Assembly: GCA_947497065.1 (NCBI GenBank)
Contig: CANMEQ010000001.1
Location: 510,208 to 574,207 of the forward strand
DNA from: an uncultured Paracoccaceae bacterium
GTDB taxonomy: Bacteria > Pseudomonadota > Alphaproteobacteria > Rhodobacterales > Rhodobacteraceae
Reading direction: 5' to 3'
Length of the DNA stretch: 64,000 nt
Shown here piece by piece: positions 8,231-17,092 of this stretch (within the stretch, counting starts at the first letter, position 1; every line of letters begins with the position of its first letter). Both the position numbers and the translations under genes were made by a program. Below the pieces are notes generated by a model that had not been told where the DNA came from, searched no databases, and saw only the letters and a program-made list of their open reading frames with translations.

Positions 8231-9466
8231 TTACGGCTGCGAACGGGTTGCCGTTAAATCAAACGTGATCGTCACCGCGAAACCGACGGAACTTTCATCG
8301 GGATACGCTTGACCGATATCATAATCGCGCCGGTCCAAAACAGCGGTGCCTGAGGCTTTCGCGGTCTCTCCCTCCAAAGTGAGGACGAACGGTAAAGACA
8401 ACGGCATGTCTTTGCCCACAAGGGATAACGTTCCGTCGACAACAAATCGGCCCTCCCCATCAGACGCTTTAATCGGCCCCGTAAATGTCGCGGTCGAGAA
8501 ACTTTCAGCGTCTAAGAAACCATCGTTGAGGGCCTCGCTCGTGACGCTGCCGAGCGTCAGGGACGGGATTGCAATCACGACCGTGACATTCCCGTATTCA
8601 TCCGAAACCGCGGTTTCTGTGAATTGAATATCGGCCGTCCATTCCGCAAACGTCCCACCGACAGATTGGCCGAATTGATCGACCGCGATGTTCAATGTGC
8701 CATCCGCTACAGCCCACTGCGATTGAACTGTGTCCAAGCTGGGCGATGTGGAGGCCGCGGCGGATCCTTTCATGCCACCCAACGCAACCCCAATGCCCGC
8801 TGCGCAAACCCATATCAGGCAGGCTATGACAAGCGGGCCTTTGTGAAGCGGCTGCTTTTCAATGCCCGCTGGCAAGGGGACCTGCCCCGGTAACATGCGC
8901 TTCAACGTGGCATCGCGATCAATCACGTGGTGCTTTATCGCACCAGCAACGTGAAGCGCCAACGACGTTGCCAAAAGCACATTAAATACGAAATGCAATT
9001 TCCCCAAAATTGCAGCCAAGCCCACGGACTGCGGGATGAAAAATAGCGTCTGGCCAAACGGCCATAGGATTGGCGCGAATCCTGTGGTGGCGGCATGGTG
9101 GGTCCATCCGGTCAAGGGCACCAAAACCAAGGCGCCATACAGCGACCAGTGCACTGTTTCAGCGGCAAAATGTTGAAATTTTCTGCCGTTCGGCAAAGGT
9201 GCGGGGCGCGGCTGCGATATCGCCCAGAGGATACGCAGGCTTGCGACCAGAAACGTAAAAAGACCAAGCGTTTTATGGATGGAAAACAAAGTCGCCTTTG
9301 TTCCCAAGGCGTCCGATGTGTCAAAGGGCCACTTGCTGGCAACGACACCCAGCACGAGCATAGAGACGATCAGAAAAGCCGTCAGCCAATGAAAGGTTTT
9401 AGCAACCGCGCCGAACTGCGTCGCACTGTTGCCTAGCCCGCCAGATTGAATGTTTGCTTCAGTCAT
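8231..9466 (-). CDS. Cytochrome b561 / YceI domain fusion protein
   Basis: 411 residues. The N-terminal half (about 15-190) is a bacterial cytochrome b561 of the CybB type: four hydrophobic helices with heme-ligand candidates in KTFHWLTAF, SIHKTLGL, ETVHWSLYG and LHVAGAIKHH. A further hydrophobic segment near 212-230 is followed by a YceI domain (about 245-410) that would lie in the periplasm. The b561 half can pass electrons between quinol and a periplasmic acceptor, and YceI domains bind isoprenoid quinones, so the fusion suggests quinone-linked redox at the outer face of the inner membrane; this is inference. The start ATG is preceded by GAGGG. No second b561 or oxidase gene is adjacent. 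Confidence 0.92.
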   Translation of the reverse strand: MTEANIQSGGLGNSATQFGAVAKTFHWLTAFLIVSMLVLGVVASKWPFDTSDALGTKATLFSIHKTLGLFTFLVASLRILWAISQPRPAPLPNGRKFQHFAAETVHWSLYGALVLVPLTGWTHHAATTGFAPILWPFGQTLFFIPQSVGLAAILGKLHFVFNVLLATSLALHVAGAIKHHVIDRDATLKRMLPGQVPLPAGIEKQPLHKGPLVIACLIWVCAAGIGVALGGMKGSAAASTSPSLDTVQSQWAVADGTLNIAVDQFGQSVGGTFAEWTADIQFTETAVSDEYGNVTVVIAIPSLTLGSVTSEALNDGFLDAESFSTATFTGPIKASDGEGRFVVDGTLSLVGKDMPLSLPFVLTLEGETAKASGTAVLDRRDYDIGQAYPDESSVGFAVTITFDLTATRSQP

Positions 9467-9623
9467 CGTTATTTACCCTCAGTCCGACATAGTTAGATCC
9501 GAACGCGATCCTATACCGTTATACACTACGCATTCAGGCCGACTGAGCTAGGCAAAAGCAGCATGTCGCACAGCACAAAACTGTGCGTACCAACAGTGGG
9601 TGTATCTAAAAGTATCGGTGAAA

Positions 9624-9699
<76 letters not shown>

Positions 9700-9772
9700 G
9701 ATGACGGGGATTTAGCCTGCCCTATCAGGTACTGCAAGACGCATTTTGCGGATTTCCCAAATTATTTTTAAT

Positions 9773-10333
9773 TCACTCCAAGAGCGTCTGAACACCATCG
9801 CGCAAATGATAAACACAGCCCTGCCCGCCGTGCACCGAAGGGTTGTCCAACGCCGCAGGACCGATCACGATCGAACGCAAAGCGCGGCTGGTTATCCCAT
9901 GGGTGATCAGAACCGCTGGCCCTTCTAGATCTTGCAAAAATGCCGTCGCGCGGGCGGTAACGGCGTCAAAGCCCTCCCCGCCGGGCGCCATTTCATATTG
10001 CGCCAGTTCCGGGTCCGGCCCCTCTGGCATCGGCAGGTCTTCCCGCAGACGCCCAGACCAATCGCCAACGCCAATCTCGCGCAGTCGAATATCCGTTTGG
10101 ATCGTTTCCGAGATCGGCCCACAGGCAATACCCGCAGTCTGAAAGGCCCGCCCTGACGGGCTGGACCAGAAAGAAAACCCAGCCAAATCAAGGGACTTTA
10201 GGATCTCCCCCTGTCGTGCCGCATCTTGATGCCCCTTCAACGTCAATGGGGAGTTCAACCAGCCTTGCATGCGGTTTTCGGCGTTCCATTCGGTCTGACC
10301 GTGGCGAAGAATATATAATTCGGGATATTTCAT
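9773..10333 (-). CDS. Histidine phosphatase family protein
   Basis: 186 residues of the phosphoglycerate-mutase-like branch of the histidine phosphatase superfamily. The catalytic signature LRHGQTEWNAENRMQGW is at residues 9-25 with the nucleophile His in RHG; the acid/base region REIGVGDWSG and the second His in VLITHGITSR follow. Length and the GQTEWN form fit phosphatases of the CobC/GpmB type rather than true glycolytic mutases. The substrate is not readable. It lies between tRNA-Val and the HU-like gene and appears to be transcribed alone. Confidence 0.9.
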   Translation of the reverse strand: MKYPELYILRHGQTEWNAENRMQGWLNSPLTLKGHQDAARQGEILKSLDLAGFSFWSSPSGRAFQTAGIACGPISETIQTDIRLREIGVGDWSGRLREDLPMPEGPDPELAQYEMAPGGEGFDAVTARATAFLQDLEGPAVLITHGITSRALRSIVIGPAALDNPSVHGGQGCVYHLRDGVQTLLE

Positions 10334-10412
10334 TCGAAATCCATAGCCCGCACTGCCTCAAACTTAAAGAACCAAACCTGCCCCCAAAATAGGGGCTGGG
10401 AAGGCTAATTCA

Positions 10413-10823
10413 TCAAACGTCATCCTCGACGGATGCGGCTGATGTAGCCGTCGGTGCATTTTTGGGATGGCGGATCTTCACCTTAAGGATCGTCGCGTTT
10501 GCAATGTCCTTAACCTGATTGATTTTAACCTTACCGAGGGGTGGCACCTGAAGCTCTTCGCCTTTGATAAGGGTGCGCGCGATCACAGCCAGCGTGGCCT
10601 CTACAACAGGTTTCACATCTTTCTTTTTCATACCTGTCTCAGCGACAATGCGGTCAACAAGTTCTGGTTTTTTCACAAGTCCCGCAGCAATGACCGGCTT
10701 TGCAGTTTCAACAACAGTGGCCTTTGGCGCCGTTACAGAGGCCGCGGCCTTTGCGGCGGTTGTGGCTGTCTTTGCCTTCGTCGTTTTAGCCTTAGCTGTC
10801 GACTTTGTACTGCGGGTTGCCAT
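10413..10823 (-). CDS. HU-like DNA-binding protein with Lys/Ala-rich N-terminal tail
   Basis: 136 residues from the ATG at 10823, which has GGAGA nine bases upstream; longer in-frame extensions lack a site. The first 45 residues are almost only Ala, Lys and Thr, like histone H1 tails. Residues about 50-120 match the HU/IHF helical dimer core (KKPELVDRIVAETGMKKKDV, then VIARTLIKGEELQVPPLGKVKI). The HU beta-arm motif with its RNP signature, which normally enters the DNA minor groove, is replaced by a shorter sequence ending KIRHPKN. The protein may thus be a nucleoid protein that binds DNA mainly through its tail. Such tailed HU variants are known in alphaproteobacteria; the role here is inferred. 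Confidence 0.82.
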   Translation of the reverse strand: MATRSTKSTAKAKTTKAKTATTAAKAAASVTAPKATVVETAKPVIAAGLVKKPELVDRIVAETGMKKKDVKPVVEATLAVIARTLIKGEELQVPPLGKVKINQVKDIANATILKVKIRHPKNAPTATSAASVEDDV

Positions 10824-11011
10824 GCGTATATCTCCAAACCGGGCACAGAATTGTGCCTCTTTCAGAAACAATAGACCGATGAATGGGCCAATCCCATGGG
10901 AAAACACAGGTAATTCACCCCTTCCCCATAATATCGGCAAAAAACTGGCCACCCAGTCTTGACCAAATGCGCAAAATCGGTCCGAAATAGGGCTTTAACT
11001 GGGGGTAACCA

Positions 11012-11203
11012 ATGTTCAAATCAATACTTTTCGCACTATCGCTCGTTTCAGTCTCAGCCATGGCCGCACATGCGGGCGGTCTGGGTGCACCCATTTTGGA
11101 ACCTGAGGTCATCATCGATGCGGTCGAAGCCTCTCCATCCAGCGCAGGAACATATTTACCGTTTATTTTGTTTGCTATGCTTGCGGCGATTGCTGCGGAC
11201 TAA
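11012..11203 (+). CDS. Small membrane or secreted protein of unknown function
   Basis: 63 residues, beginning with a good signal peptide (hydrophobic 4-20, AHA cleavage site) and ending with a second hydrophobic stretch (about 47-62). The middle is short and acidic with Gly and Pro. The start ATG follows GGGGGTAA. It has its own terminator directly downstream. Small proteins of this design are common in Rhodobacterales, but I know no assigned function. The signal peptide, start site and terminator argue that it is a real gene. Confidence 0.68.
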   Translation: MFKSILFALSLVSVSAMAAHAGGLGAPILEPEVIIDAVEASPSSAGTYLPFILFAMLAAIAAD

Positions 11204-11216
11204 GCTGATACGAAAA

Positions 11217-11245
11217 AAGGCGCTGCATTCCCGCAGCGCCTTTTC
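11217..11245. terminator. Bidirectional terminator
   Basis: AAGGCGCTGC-ATTCCC-GCAGCGCCTT with A and T runs on either side. It can serve both the small gene ending at 11203 (plus) and lon ending at 11267 (minus). Confidence 0.9.
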
Positions 11246-11266
11246 TCAATTTAAGTGTCGTCAAAT

Positions 11267-13693
11267 TTAATGGGCGACAGCGCCAGACCCTGTCGACGGT
11301 GCACGCAAAGCGGCCTCCGCGGCAGCGGCATCCTCTGCCTCTTGATCCCATTCAATTTCTTGCGGTTCAGAGATCAATGCATGTTTCAAAACTTCAGAGA
11401 CATGCGTCACCGGAATGATCTTCAAGCCCTCTTTTACGTTGTCCGGAATATCGGCCAAGTCTTTCACGTTTTCCTCGGGAATCAAGACGGTTTTGATACC
11501 GCCCCGCAAGGCCGCCAGCAGCTTTTCTTTCAAACCCCCAATAGGCATCGCATTACCGCGCAAAGACACCTCGCCCGTCATCGCAATATCTTTGCGAACT
11601 GGAATTTTGGTGAGGACAGATACGATCGAAGTAACCATCGCCAGGCCTGCAGACGGACCATCTTTGGGGGTCGCGCCGTCAGGCACGTGCACGTGGATAT
11701 CCAACTTATCGAACTCCGGTGGTTTCACGCCGATCTGTGGCGAGATTGACCGCACATAGCTGGATGCTGCATCGATGGATTCTTTCATCACATCGCCCAA
11801 CTTGCCGGTGGTTTTCATCCGGCCTTTGCCAGGTAAACGCAAGGCTTCGATGTTCAAAAGCTCACCACCGACGGAGGTATAGGCCAGCCCCGTTACGACA
11901 CCGATCTGATCCGTCTCTTCTGCCAGACCGAACCGATGCTTTTTCACACCAAGGAAATCATCAATGTTGTCGGCGGTGACAACAACAGTGTCTGTTTCCT
12001 TTTTGACGATCTTGGTCACCGCTTTACGCGCAACTTTTGCGATTTCACGCTCAAGATTCCGAACGCCAGCTTCGCGGGTGTAGTACCGGATGATGGATGT
12101 CAGCGCGCTGTCTTCTAAGGTGAATTCACTCTCTTTCAGGCCGTGGTTTTTCATGACCTTACCGAGCAGGTGATGCTTGGCGATCTCGCGTTTTTCATCT
12201 TCCGTGTAGCCAGACAGCGAAATGATTTCCATCCGGTCCAACAGTGGGCCAGGCATATTGTAGCTGTTCGATGTAGTCAGGAACATCACGTTGCTGAGGT
12301 CATATTCCACCTCAAGATAGTGATCAACGAATGTGCCGTTTTGCTCAGGGTCCAGAACCTCAAGCATTGCTGAAGCAGGGTCGCCCCGAAAGTCTTGGCC
12401 CATCTTGTCGATCTCATCGAGCAAGATTAACGGGTTGGTCGTTTTCGCTTTTTTCAGCGCCTGAATGATCTTGCCAGGCATCGACCCGATGTAGGTCCGA
12501 CGGTGACCGCGAATTTCGGATTCGTCACGCACACCACCAAGGCTGATACGAATGAATTCGCGCCCTGTCGCTTTGGCTACAGATTTGCCCAATGACGTTT
12601 TACCGACACCCGGAGGGCCGACCAAACACATGATTGGGCCTTTCAGCTTCTTCGACCGTTGCTGAACCGCCAAATACTCGACGATACGTTCTTTGACCTT
12701 GTCCAAACCGTAGTGATCTGAATCGAGGATGCTTTCAGCGCGCCCGAGGTCTTTTTTCACGCGCGATTTCGTGCCCCATGGAATGGATAGCATCCAATCA
12801 AGGTAGTTGCGCACAACTGTGGCTTCGGCAGACATCGGCGACATGTTCTTAAGCTTTTTCAGCTCACCTTCGGCCTTTTCGCGCGCCTCTTTTGACAGTT
12901 TGGCTTCCGCAACTTTGCCTTCCAGCTCGGCAATCTCGCCTTCGCCCTCTTCGCCATCACCGAGTTCTTTCTGAATGGCCTTCATTTGCTCATTCAAATA
13001 ATACTCGCGCTGGGTCCGCTCCATCTGGGTTTTGACGCGGGTTTTGATCTTTTTCTCGACCTGAAGCACGGACAGTTCGCCCTGCATCAGTCCGTAGACC
13101 TTTTCCAAACGTTCAGAAACAGACAGGGTTTCGAGCAAGTCTTGACGTTGCTCAACCTCGATCCCGAGGTGTCCGCCCACCAAGTCAGCAAGCTTTGCAG
13201 GCTCCGTCGCCTCCGAAACGGCGGACATCGCCTCTTCTGGAATGTTCTTTTTAACCTTGGCGTAGCGTTCGAATTCGCTGGCTACGGTGCGGGTCAGTGC
13301 CTCAATCGTTGAGGCATCGCCGGGCATCTCGGTCAGGTATTCCGCGGATGCTTCGAAGAAGTTCGGATTGTCTACGAAATCGGTAATCCGCACACGCGCA
13401 ATGCCTTCGACCAGCACTTTCACCGTGCCGTCGGGCAATTTGAGTAATTGTAGAACGCTGGCCAAAACACCCGCTTTGTAAATGCCGGACTCGTCAGGGT
13501 CGTCTATGCTGGGGTCGATTTGGCTGGACAGCAAAATTTGCTTGTCATCAGCCATTACCTCTTCCAGCGCGCTGACAGATTTTTCGCGACCCACGAACAG
13601 TGGGACAACCATGTGCGGGAACACCACGATGTCGCGCAACGGCAATACGGGGTAAGATGGGCTCAACGGCTCAAGGGAATGGGGGTCTTGCAT
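11267..13693 (-). CDS. lon: ATP-dependent endopeptidase Lon
   Basis: 808 residues from the ATG at 13693 (AAAGGAAAAG site); the few in-frame codons upstream lack a site. Cytosolic AAA+ protease that degrades misfolded and regulatory proteins. Order of parts: N-terminal substrate-binding domain starting PVLPLRDIVVFPHM, a coiled-coil middle with the KIKTRVKTQMERTQREYYLNE type helix, AAA+ module with Walker A GPPGVGKTSLGKS and Walker B LILLDEIDKMG, and the peptidase domain with the catalytic Ser in PKDGPSAGLAM near residue 680 and catalytic Lys in the GLKEKLLAALRGG segment. Full length for the bacterial LonA family. A possible heat-shock promoter is noted upstream. Confidence 0.98.
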   Translation of the reverse strand: MQDPHSLEPLSPSYPVLPLRDIVVFPHMVVPLFVGREKSVSALEEVMADDKQILLSSQIDPSIDDPDESGIYKAGVLASVLQLLKLPDGTVKVLVEGIARVRITDFVDNPNFFEASAEYLTEMPGDASTIEALTRTVASEFERYAKVKKNIPEEAMSAVSEATEPAKLADLVGGHLGIEVEQRQDLLETLSVSERLEKVYGLMQGELSVLQVEKKIKTRVKTQMERTQREYYLNEQMKAIQKELGDGEEGEGEIAELEGKVAEAKLSKEAREKAEGELKKLKNMSPMSAEATVVRNYLDWMLSIPWGTKSRVKKDLGRAESILDSDHYGLDKVKERIVEYLAVQQRSKKLKGPIMCLVGPPGVGKTSLGKSVAKATGREFIRISLGGVRDESEIRGHRRTYIGSMPGKIIQALKKAKTTNPLILLDEIDKMGQDFRGDPASAMLEVLDPEQNGTFVDHYLEVEYDLSNVMFLTTSNSYNMPGPLLDRMEIISLSGYTEDEKREIAKHHLLGKVMKNHGLKESEFTLEDSALTSIIRYYTREAGVRNLEREIAKVARKAVTKIVKKETDTVVVTADNIDDFLGVKKHRFGLAEETDQIGVVTGLAYTSVGGELLNIEALRLPGKGRMKTTGKLGDVMKESIDAASSYVRSISPQIGVKPPEFDKLDIHVHVPDGATPKDGPSAGLAMVTSIVSVLTKIPVRKDIAMTGEVSLRGNAMPIGGLKEKLLAALRGGIKTVLIPEENVKDLADIPDNVKEGLKIIPVTHVSEVLKHALISEPQEIEWDQEAEDAAAAEAALRAPSTGSGAVAH

Positions 13694-13763
13694 GCTCTTT
13701 TCCTTTACTAGCAAGACAGACGGTCCCTCTTTGAGGCAACGACATCTGTCTCCGGTCTTGGCC

Positions 13764-13797
13764 TATAGATGTGGGGGTCTTTCGCCCGCTTTCAACC
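13764..13797 (-). promoter_or_regulatory. Possible RpoH (sigma-32) promoter of lon
   Basis: Reading on the minus strand, GGTTGAAA is followed after about 14 bases by CCCACATCTA, close to the heat-shock consensus CTTGAAA / CCCCATNTA. It lies about 70-100 bases upstream of the lon start. One extra base in the -10 element makes this tentative. Confidence 0.4.
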
Positions 13798-13940
13798 AAC
13801 AAACCGTTTAATCGCCAAACTGCCCCTGTCGTGTTGCGGCTGCAAGGTGACAATGTGACGTTTTTGGGGATAACTTCGATATTTTCTGCCGAAACGACGC
13901 AATTTAGCGTCAAATTCGTGCGTTTTGCGTTTTTGACGTC

Positions 13941-14492
13941 TTATTCGATGGGGCGCAGCAACCCCGCGCTTGTGATGAATGCGATCCCCCACTCCCCCGT
14001 CACCTCCGCTTCGCTGATCAACAAAAGACCGTCGGTGAAATAGGGGATTAAGGTGACCACGGCGTTGACTTCTGGGGTGGTCTCAACAGGAACGTTGAGC
14101 TGTTGCAGGCCTTCAGGGCCACAGGGCGTCATCGAGAGCGCATCCGCAATCCACGGCGCTTCAACGGTGTCCAAAATGTCGTCAACGCCATCTACATCAT
14201 AGACTGTCGCGGTGGGCACGATCATCGGGCTCGCGCCATCGATGATGGCTTGTGGCATGTCTTCATCGGCCAAAACCTCAACCGAGGCGAAACGCCCCTG
14301 ATCATCAATCGCAACATGGCCAATCGTATTTTCGGTCACCGACACATTTGTGCCCTCGACCGATGTGCCCCCCTGAAGGGTCCAGCCCCCCTGCACCGCA
14401 TCCAACACTTGCGCCATATCGGATACATCGCAAAGACTTTCGGCATGTACAGGGGTGGTCAGCACCGCGAGGGCGATCCATGCGTATTTCAT
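13941..14492 (-). CDS. Secreted protein of unknown function
   Basis: 183 residues with a Sec signal peptide (residues 1-17, cleavage at VHAES). The mature protein is acidic, has two cysteines that could form a disulfide (ESLCDVSD near 20 and MTPCGPEG near 130) and alternates short beta-prone segments; no family is recognised. Its ATG overlaps the TGA of tgt in an ATGA junction, so translation is coupled to the queuosine enzyme, although the signal peptide means it acts outside the cytosol. It may be simply a passenger of the tgt operon. Confidence 0.75.
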   Translation of the reverse strand: MKYAWIALAVLTTPVHAESLCDVSDMAQVLDAVQGGWTLQGGTSVEGTNVSVTENTIGHVAIDDQGRFASVEVLADEDMPQAIIDGASPMIVPTATVYDVDGVDDILDTVEAPWIADALSMTPCGPEGLQQLNVPVETTPEVNAVVTLIPYFTDGLLLISEAEVTGEWGIAFITSAGLLRPIE

Positions 14493-15628
14493 AACGGTTC
14501 AATATCCCCTTGTGCGCGTGTCGCATGGAAATCCGCTTCCCATGCGGCAAATGTACCTGCGGCGATCGCGTCGCGCATACCTTGCATAATATCTTGGAAA
14601 TAGGTCAGATTATGCCACGTGAGCAGCATGCCAGAGATCATTTCATGGCTGCGGAACACGTGATGCAAATAGGCGCGGCTGTAGTTCCTGCACGCAGGAC
14701 ACCGGCAATTTTCATCCAACGGGCGCGGATCATCCGAATGGCGCGCGTTTTTGATGTTTACGACACCGTGCCGTGTAAACAGCTGCCCCGTTCGACCAGA
14801 CCGAGACGGCAAAACACAATCCATCATATCGATCCCGCGTTTCACCGCGCCGACAATGTCATCCGGCTTACCCACGCCCATCAAATAGCGTGGTTTATCA
14901 ACGGGCAATTGCGCGGGCGCAAAATCGAGACAGCCAAACATTGCCTCCTGCCCCTCGCCCACGGCCAAACCACCCACGGCGTAGCCTTCAAAACCAATAT
15001 TTGTCAGCGCCTCAGCGCTTTCGGCGCGCAGGTCTTCCTCTAGCCCGCCTTGCTGAATTCCGAACAAGGCATGCCCCGGCCGGTCGCCAAACGCATCACG
15101 CGAGCGCTGCGCCCATCGCATGGACAGCCGCATGCTTTCCGCGATGCGCATTTTGTCGGCAGGCAATGCGGGACATTCGTCAAAACACATCACAATGTCC
15201 GAACCCAGAAGCCGTTGAATTTCCATGGATGTTTCGGGCGACAAGAAATGTTTAGACCCATCAATATGCGATGTGAACGTCACACCGTCTTCGGTCAACT
15301 TACGAAGATCCGAAAGGCTCATCACCTGAAATCCGCCGGAATCGGTTAGGATCGGACGATCCCAATTCATGAATTTGTGCAGGCCGCCCAACCGATCAAT
15401 ACGCTCCGCCGTCGGACGCAGCATCAGGTGGTAAGTGTTGCCCAACAAAATATCCGCACCGGTTTCCCGCACAGATTCTGGCATCATCGCCTTGACCGTC
15501 GCCGCCGTACCAACCGGCATAAAGGCAGGTGTTCGAATGTCGCCCCGCGGGGTCGAAATCACGCCCGTGCGGGCTGCACCATCGGTGTGGTTCAACTGAA
15601 ACGAAAACTTTGATGGCTGTTGTGTCAT
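14489..15628 (-). CDS. tgt: Queuine tRNA-ribosyltransferase
   Basis: 379 residues from the ATG at 15628; the longer open frame upstream has no ribosome site and lacks family similarity. Exchanges the anticodon guanine of GUN tRNAs (Asp, Asn, His, Tyr) for preQ1 in queuosine synthesis. Visible signatures: GTAATVKAM near the start, the nucleophile region [10 protein letters not shown], the substrate pocket [10 protein letters not shown], and the C-terminal zinc site [16 protein letters not shown]. The product would act on the tRNA-Asp and tRNA-Asn encoded elsewhere in this window. It is followed, with a four-base overlap, by an unknown secreted protein. Confidence 0.97.
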   Translation of the reverse strand: MTQQPSKFSFQLNHTDGAARTGVISTPRGDIRTPAFMPVGTAATVKAMMPESVRETGADILLGNTYHLMLRPTAERIDRLGGLHKFMNWDRPILTDSGGFQVMSLSDLRKLTEDGVTFTSHIDGSKHFLSPETSMEIQRLLGSDIVMCFDECPALPADKMRIAESMRLSMRWAQRSRDAFGDRPGHALFGIQQGGLEEDLRAESAEALTNIGFEGYAVGGLAVGEGQEAMFGCLDFAPAQLPVDKPRYLMGVGKPDDIVGAVKRGIDMMDCVLPSRSGRTGQLFTRHGVVNIKNARHSDDPRPLDENCRCPACRNYSRAYLHHVFRSHEMISGMLLTWHNLTYFQDIMQGMRDAIAAGTFAAWEADFHATRAQGDIEPL

Positions 15629-15799
15629 GGAAACCTCGTGCTGGAGGCCCCTTCTAGGCCTGATGCGCACCGAATGCAAAGCACACCGTGACGCCGAAGG
15701 CGGGAAAACACTGTCTTTGCACGACATCCCCGAGCGGCCCTTTACGACCCACCCCCTAAACCCTATATGAACAGTCAGGAATAGACGGGATCTGACGAG

Positions 15800-16174
15800 A
15801 TGACTGACCAAAACACACCTGACGACGCGCCTTTGGAAGGCACACCTTTGATCAAACCCTCGACCTCGGATCACCCGCTGTACCCCAATGTGGTCGAAGC
15901 ATGCCGGACGGTGTATGACCCTGAAATTCCGGTCAACATCCTAGATCTCGGGCTAATTTACACCATTGATATCAATGATGAAAATGAGGTTCGCATTCTC
16001 ATGTCCCTAACAGCACCGGGTTGCCCTGTCGCCGGTGAAATGCCGGGCTGGGTTGCGGACGCGGTTGAGCCTTTAGCGGGCGTGAAAACCGTAGATGTCG
16101 AACTGGTGTGGGAGCCGCAGTGGGGCATGGAAATGATGTCCGACGAAGCGCGCCTTGAATTGGGCTTCATGTAA
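15800..16174 (+). CDS. sufT: MIP18/DUF59-family iron-sulfur assembly protein (SufT type)
   Basis: 124 residues: a short disordered N-terminus, then one MIP18-like domain with [14 protein letters not shown] and the conserved cysteine in [13 protein letters not shown]. SufT proteins help maturation of Fe-S enzymes, particularly under high demand, acting in the cytosol with the SUF machinery. The context supports this role: an A-type carrier gene follows, although after about 230 bases. A paaD reading is less likely because no phenylacetate genes are nearby and the size is that of SufT. Confidence 0.9.
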   Translation: MTDQNTPDDAPLEGTPLIKPSTSDHPLYPNVVEACRTVYDPEIPVNILDLGLIYTIDINDENEVRILMSLTAPGCPVAGEMPGWVADAVEPLAGVKTVDVELVWEPQWGMEMMSDEARLELGFM

Positions 16175-16403
16175 ACCCGAACCAAATGCAGCGCGCGAAC
16201 AAACCGAGCTACGCTGAATTTCGATAAGCCAGTCGGAATATGTGTCGTCAACTGCTGGAAAGAAGTGAGTTTTCAGCAAGTTCTGTGCATGGGGCATACA
16301 TCTGCCAAACAGTGTTTTAGGTAGGCTTTACCAAAATACCGGCAGTTGTGGACCTTGTTCTGTGCCCCTTCCCCGCCTACATTATCCTCAAAGGAGACCT
16401 GAC

Positions 16404-16769
16404 ATGTTCGGCATTCCCGGAAAACAGGCCGTCAGCATGACGGACAAGGCAGCAGCCCAAATCGCGAAACTGATGGCCAAAGACAACACCCAAGGTCTGC
16501 GCATCGGCGTGAAAAAAGGGGGCTGCGCTGGCATGGAATATACCATGGAATACGTGACCGAGGTCGACCCTATGGATGAAGTCGTCGAGCAAGATGGCGC
16601 CCGCGTGATGATCGCACCTATGGCGCAGATGTTTCTGTTCGGCACTGAAATCGACTACGAAGTGTCTTTGCTCGAAGCTGGGTTTAAGTTTCGCAACCCG
16701 AACGTCACCGAGGCCTGCGGCTGCGGTGAATCAATCAAGTTTGACGACACTCTTTCCGCAAATACATGA
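16404..16769 (+). CDS. A-type iron-sulfur carrier (HesB/IscA/SufA family)
   Basis: 121 residues from the ATG at 16404, with AAGGAGA as ribosome site. The three cluster-binding cysteines are present: one in KKGGCAGMEY and the pair in TEACGCGESIKF at the C-terminus. A-type carriers receive clusters from the SUF scaffold and pass them to apo-proteins. Together with the SufT-like gene upstream and sufE at 49 kb it suggests scattered SUF accessory genes; the core sufBCDS operon is not in the window. The stop overlaps the start of the next gene (ATGA). Confidence 0.94.
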   Translation: MFGIPGKQAVSMTDKAAAQIAKLMAKDNTQGLRIGVKKGGCAGMEYTMEYVTEVDPMDEVVEQDGARVMIAPMAQMFLFGTEIDYEVSLLEAGFKFRNPNVTEACGCGESIKFDDTLSANT

Positions 16770-17092
16770 GCGTCACTGCGGAAGAGATAGAGTTCGCGAC
16801 AGATCTTTTCGCGGACCTTGGTCCGCTGACCACCCGAAAAATGATGGGTGGGCTTTGCCTCTATCACGAGGGCACGATCTTCGCGATTGTGCATTCAGAT
16901 TTTGGTGTGATGATCAAAGGGGCTGGCGCGTTTCAGGCTGAATTGGACGAAATGGGCCTGACCCGTTGGACATACCAACGCGCAAACGCAACCAAACCCA
17001 CCGCGATGCCCTATTGGAAACTACCCGACAGCGCGCTGGACGACCCAGAAGACGCCTGTGCAATAGCCCGCCGAGCACTGGCTCACCTTTAA
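16766..17092 (+). CDS. TfoX/Sxy N-terminal domain protein
   Basis: 108 residues forming a single TfoX N-terminal domain, with the family landmarks TRKMMGGLCLYHEG and a closing PYWKLPDSALDDPE. The C-terminal TfoX domain present in competence regulators such as Sxy is absent, so a direct role in competence should not be assumed. It overlaps the upstream A-type carrier by four bases. Its stop codon also overlaps the stop of the convergent racemase-like gene. Confidence 0.87.
   Translation: MSVTAEEIEFATDLFADLGPLTTRKMMGGLCLYHEGTIFAIVHSDFGVMIKGAGAFQAELDEMGLTRWTYQRANATKPTAMPYWKLPDSALDDPEDACAIARRALAHL

Noticed and set aside
9567-9587. Perfect dyad CGCACAG-N7-CTGTGCG as a tRNA-Val terminator
   Set aside because: It lies downstream of the tRNA but has no T-run; it could equally be an operator of the b561-YceI gene, so no call was made.
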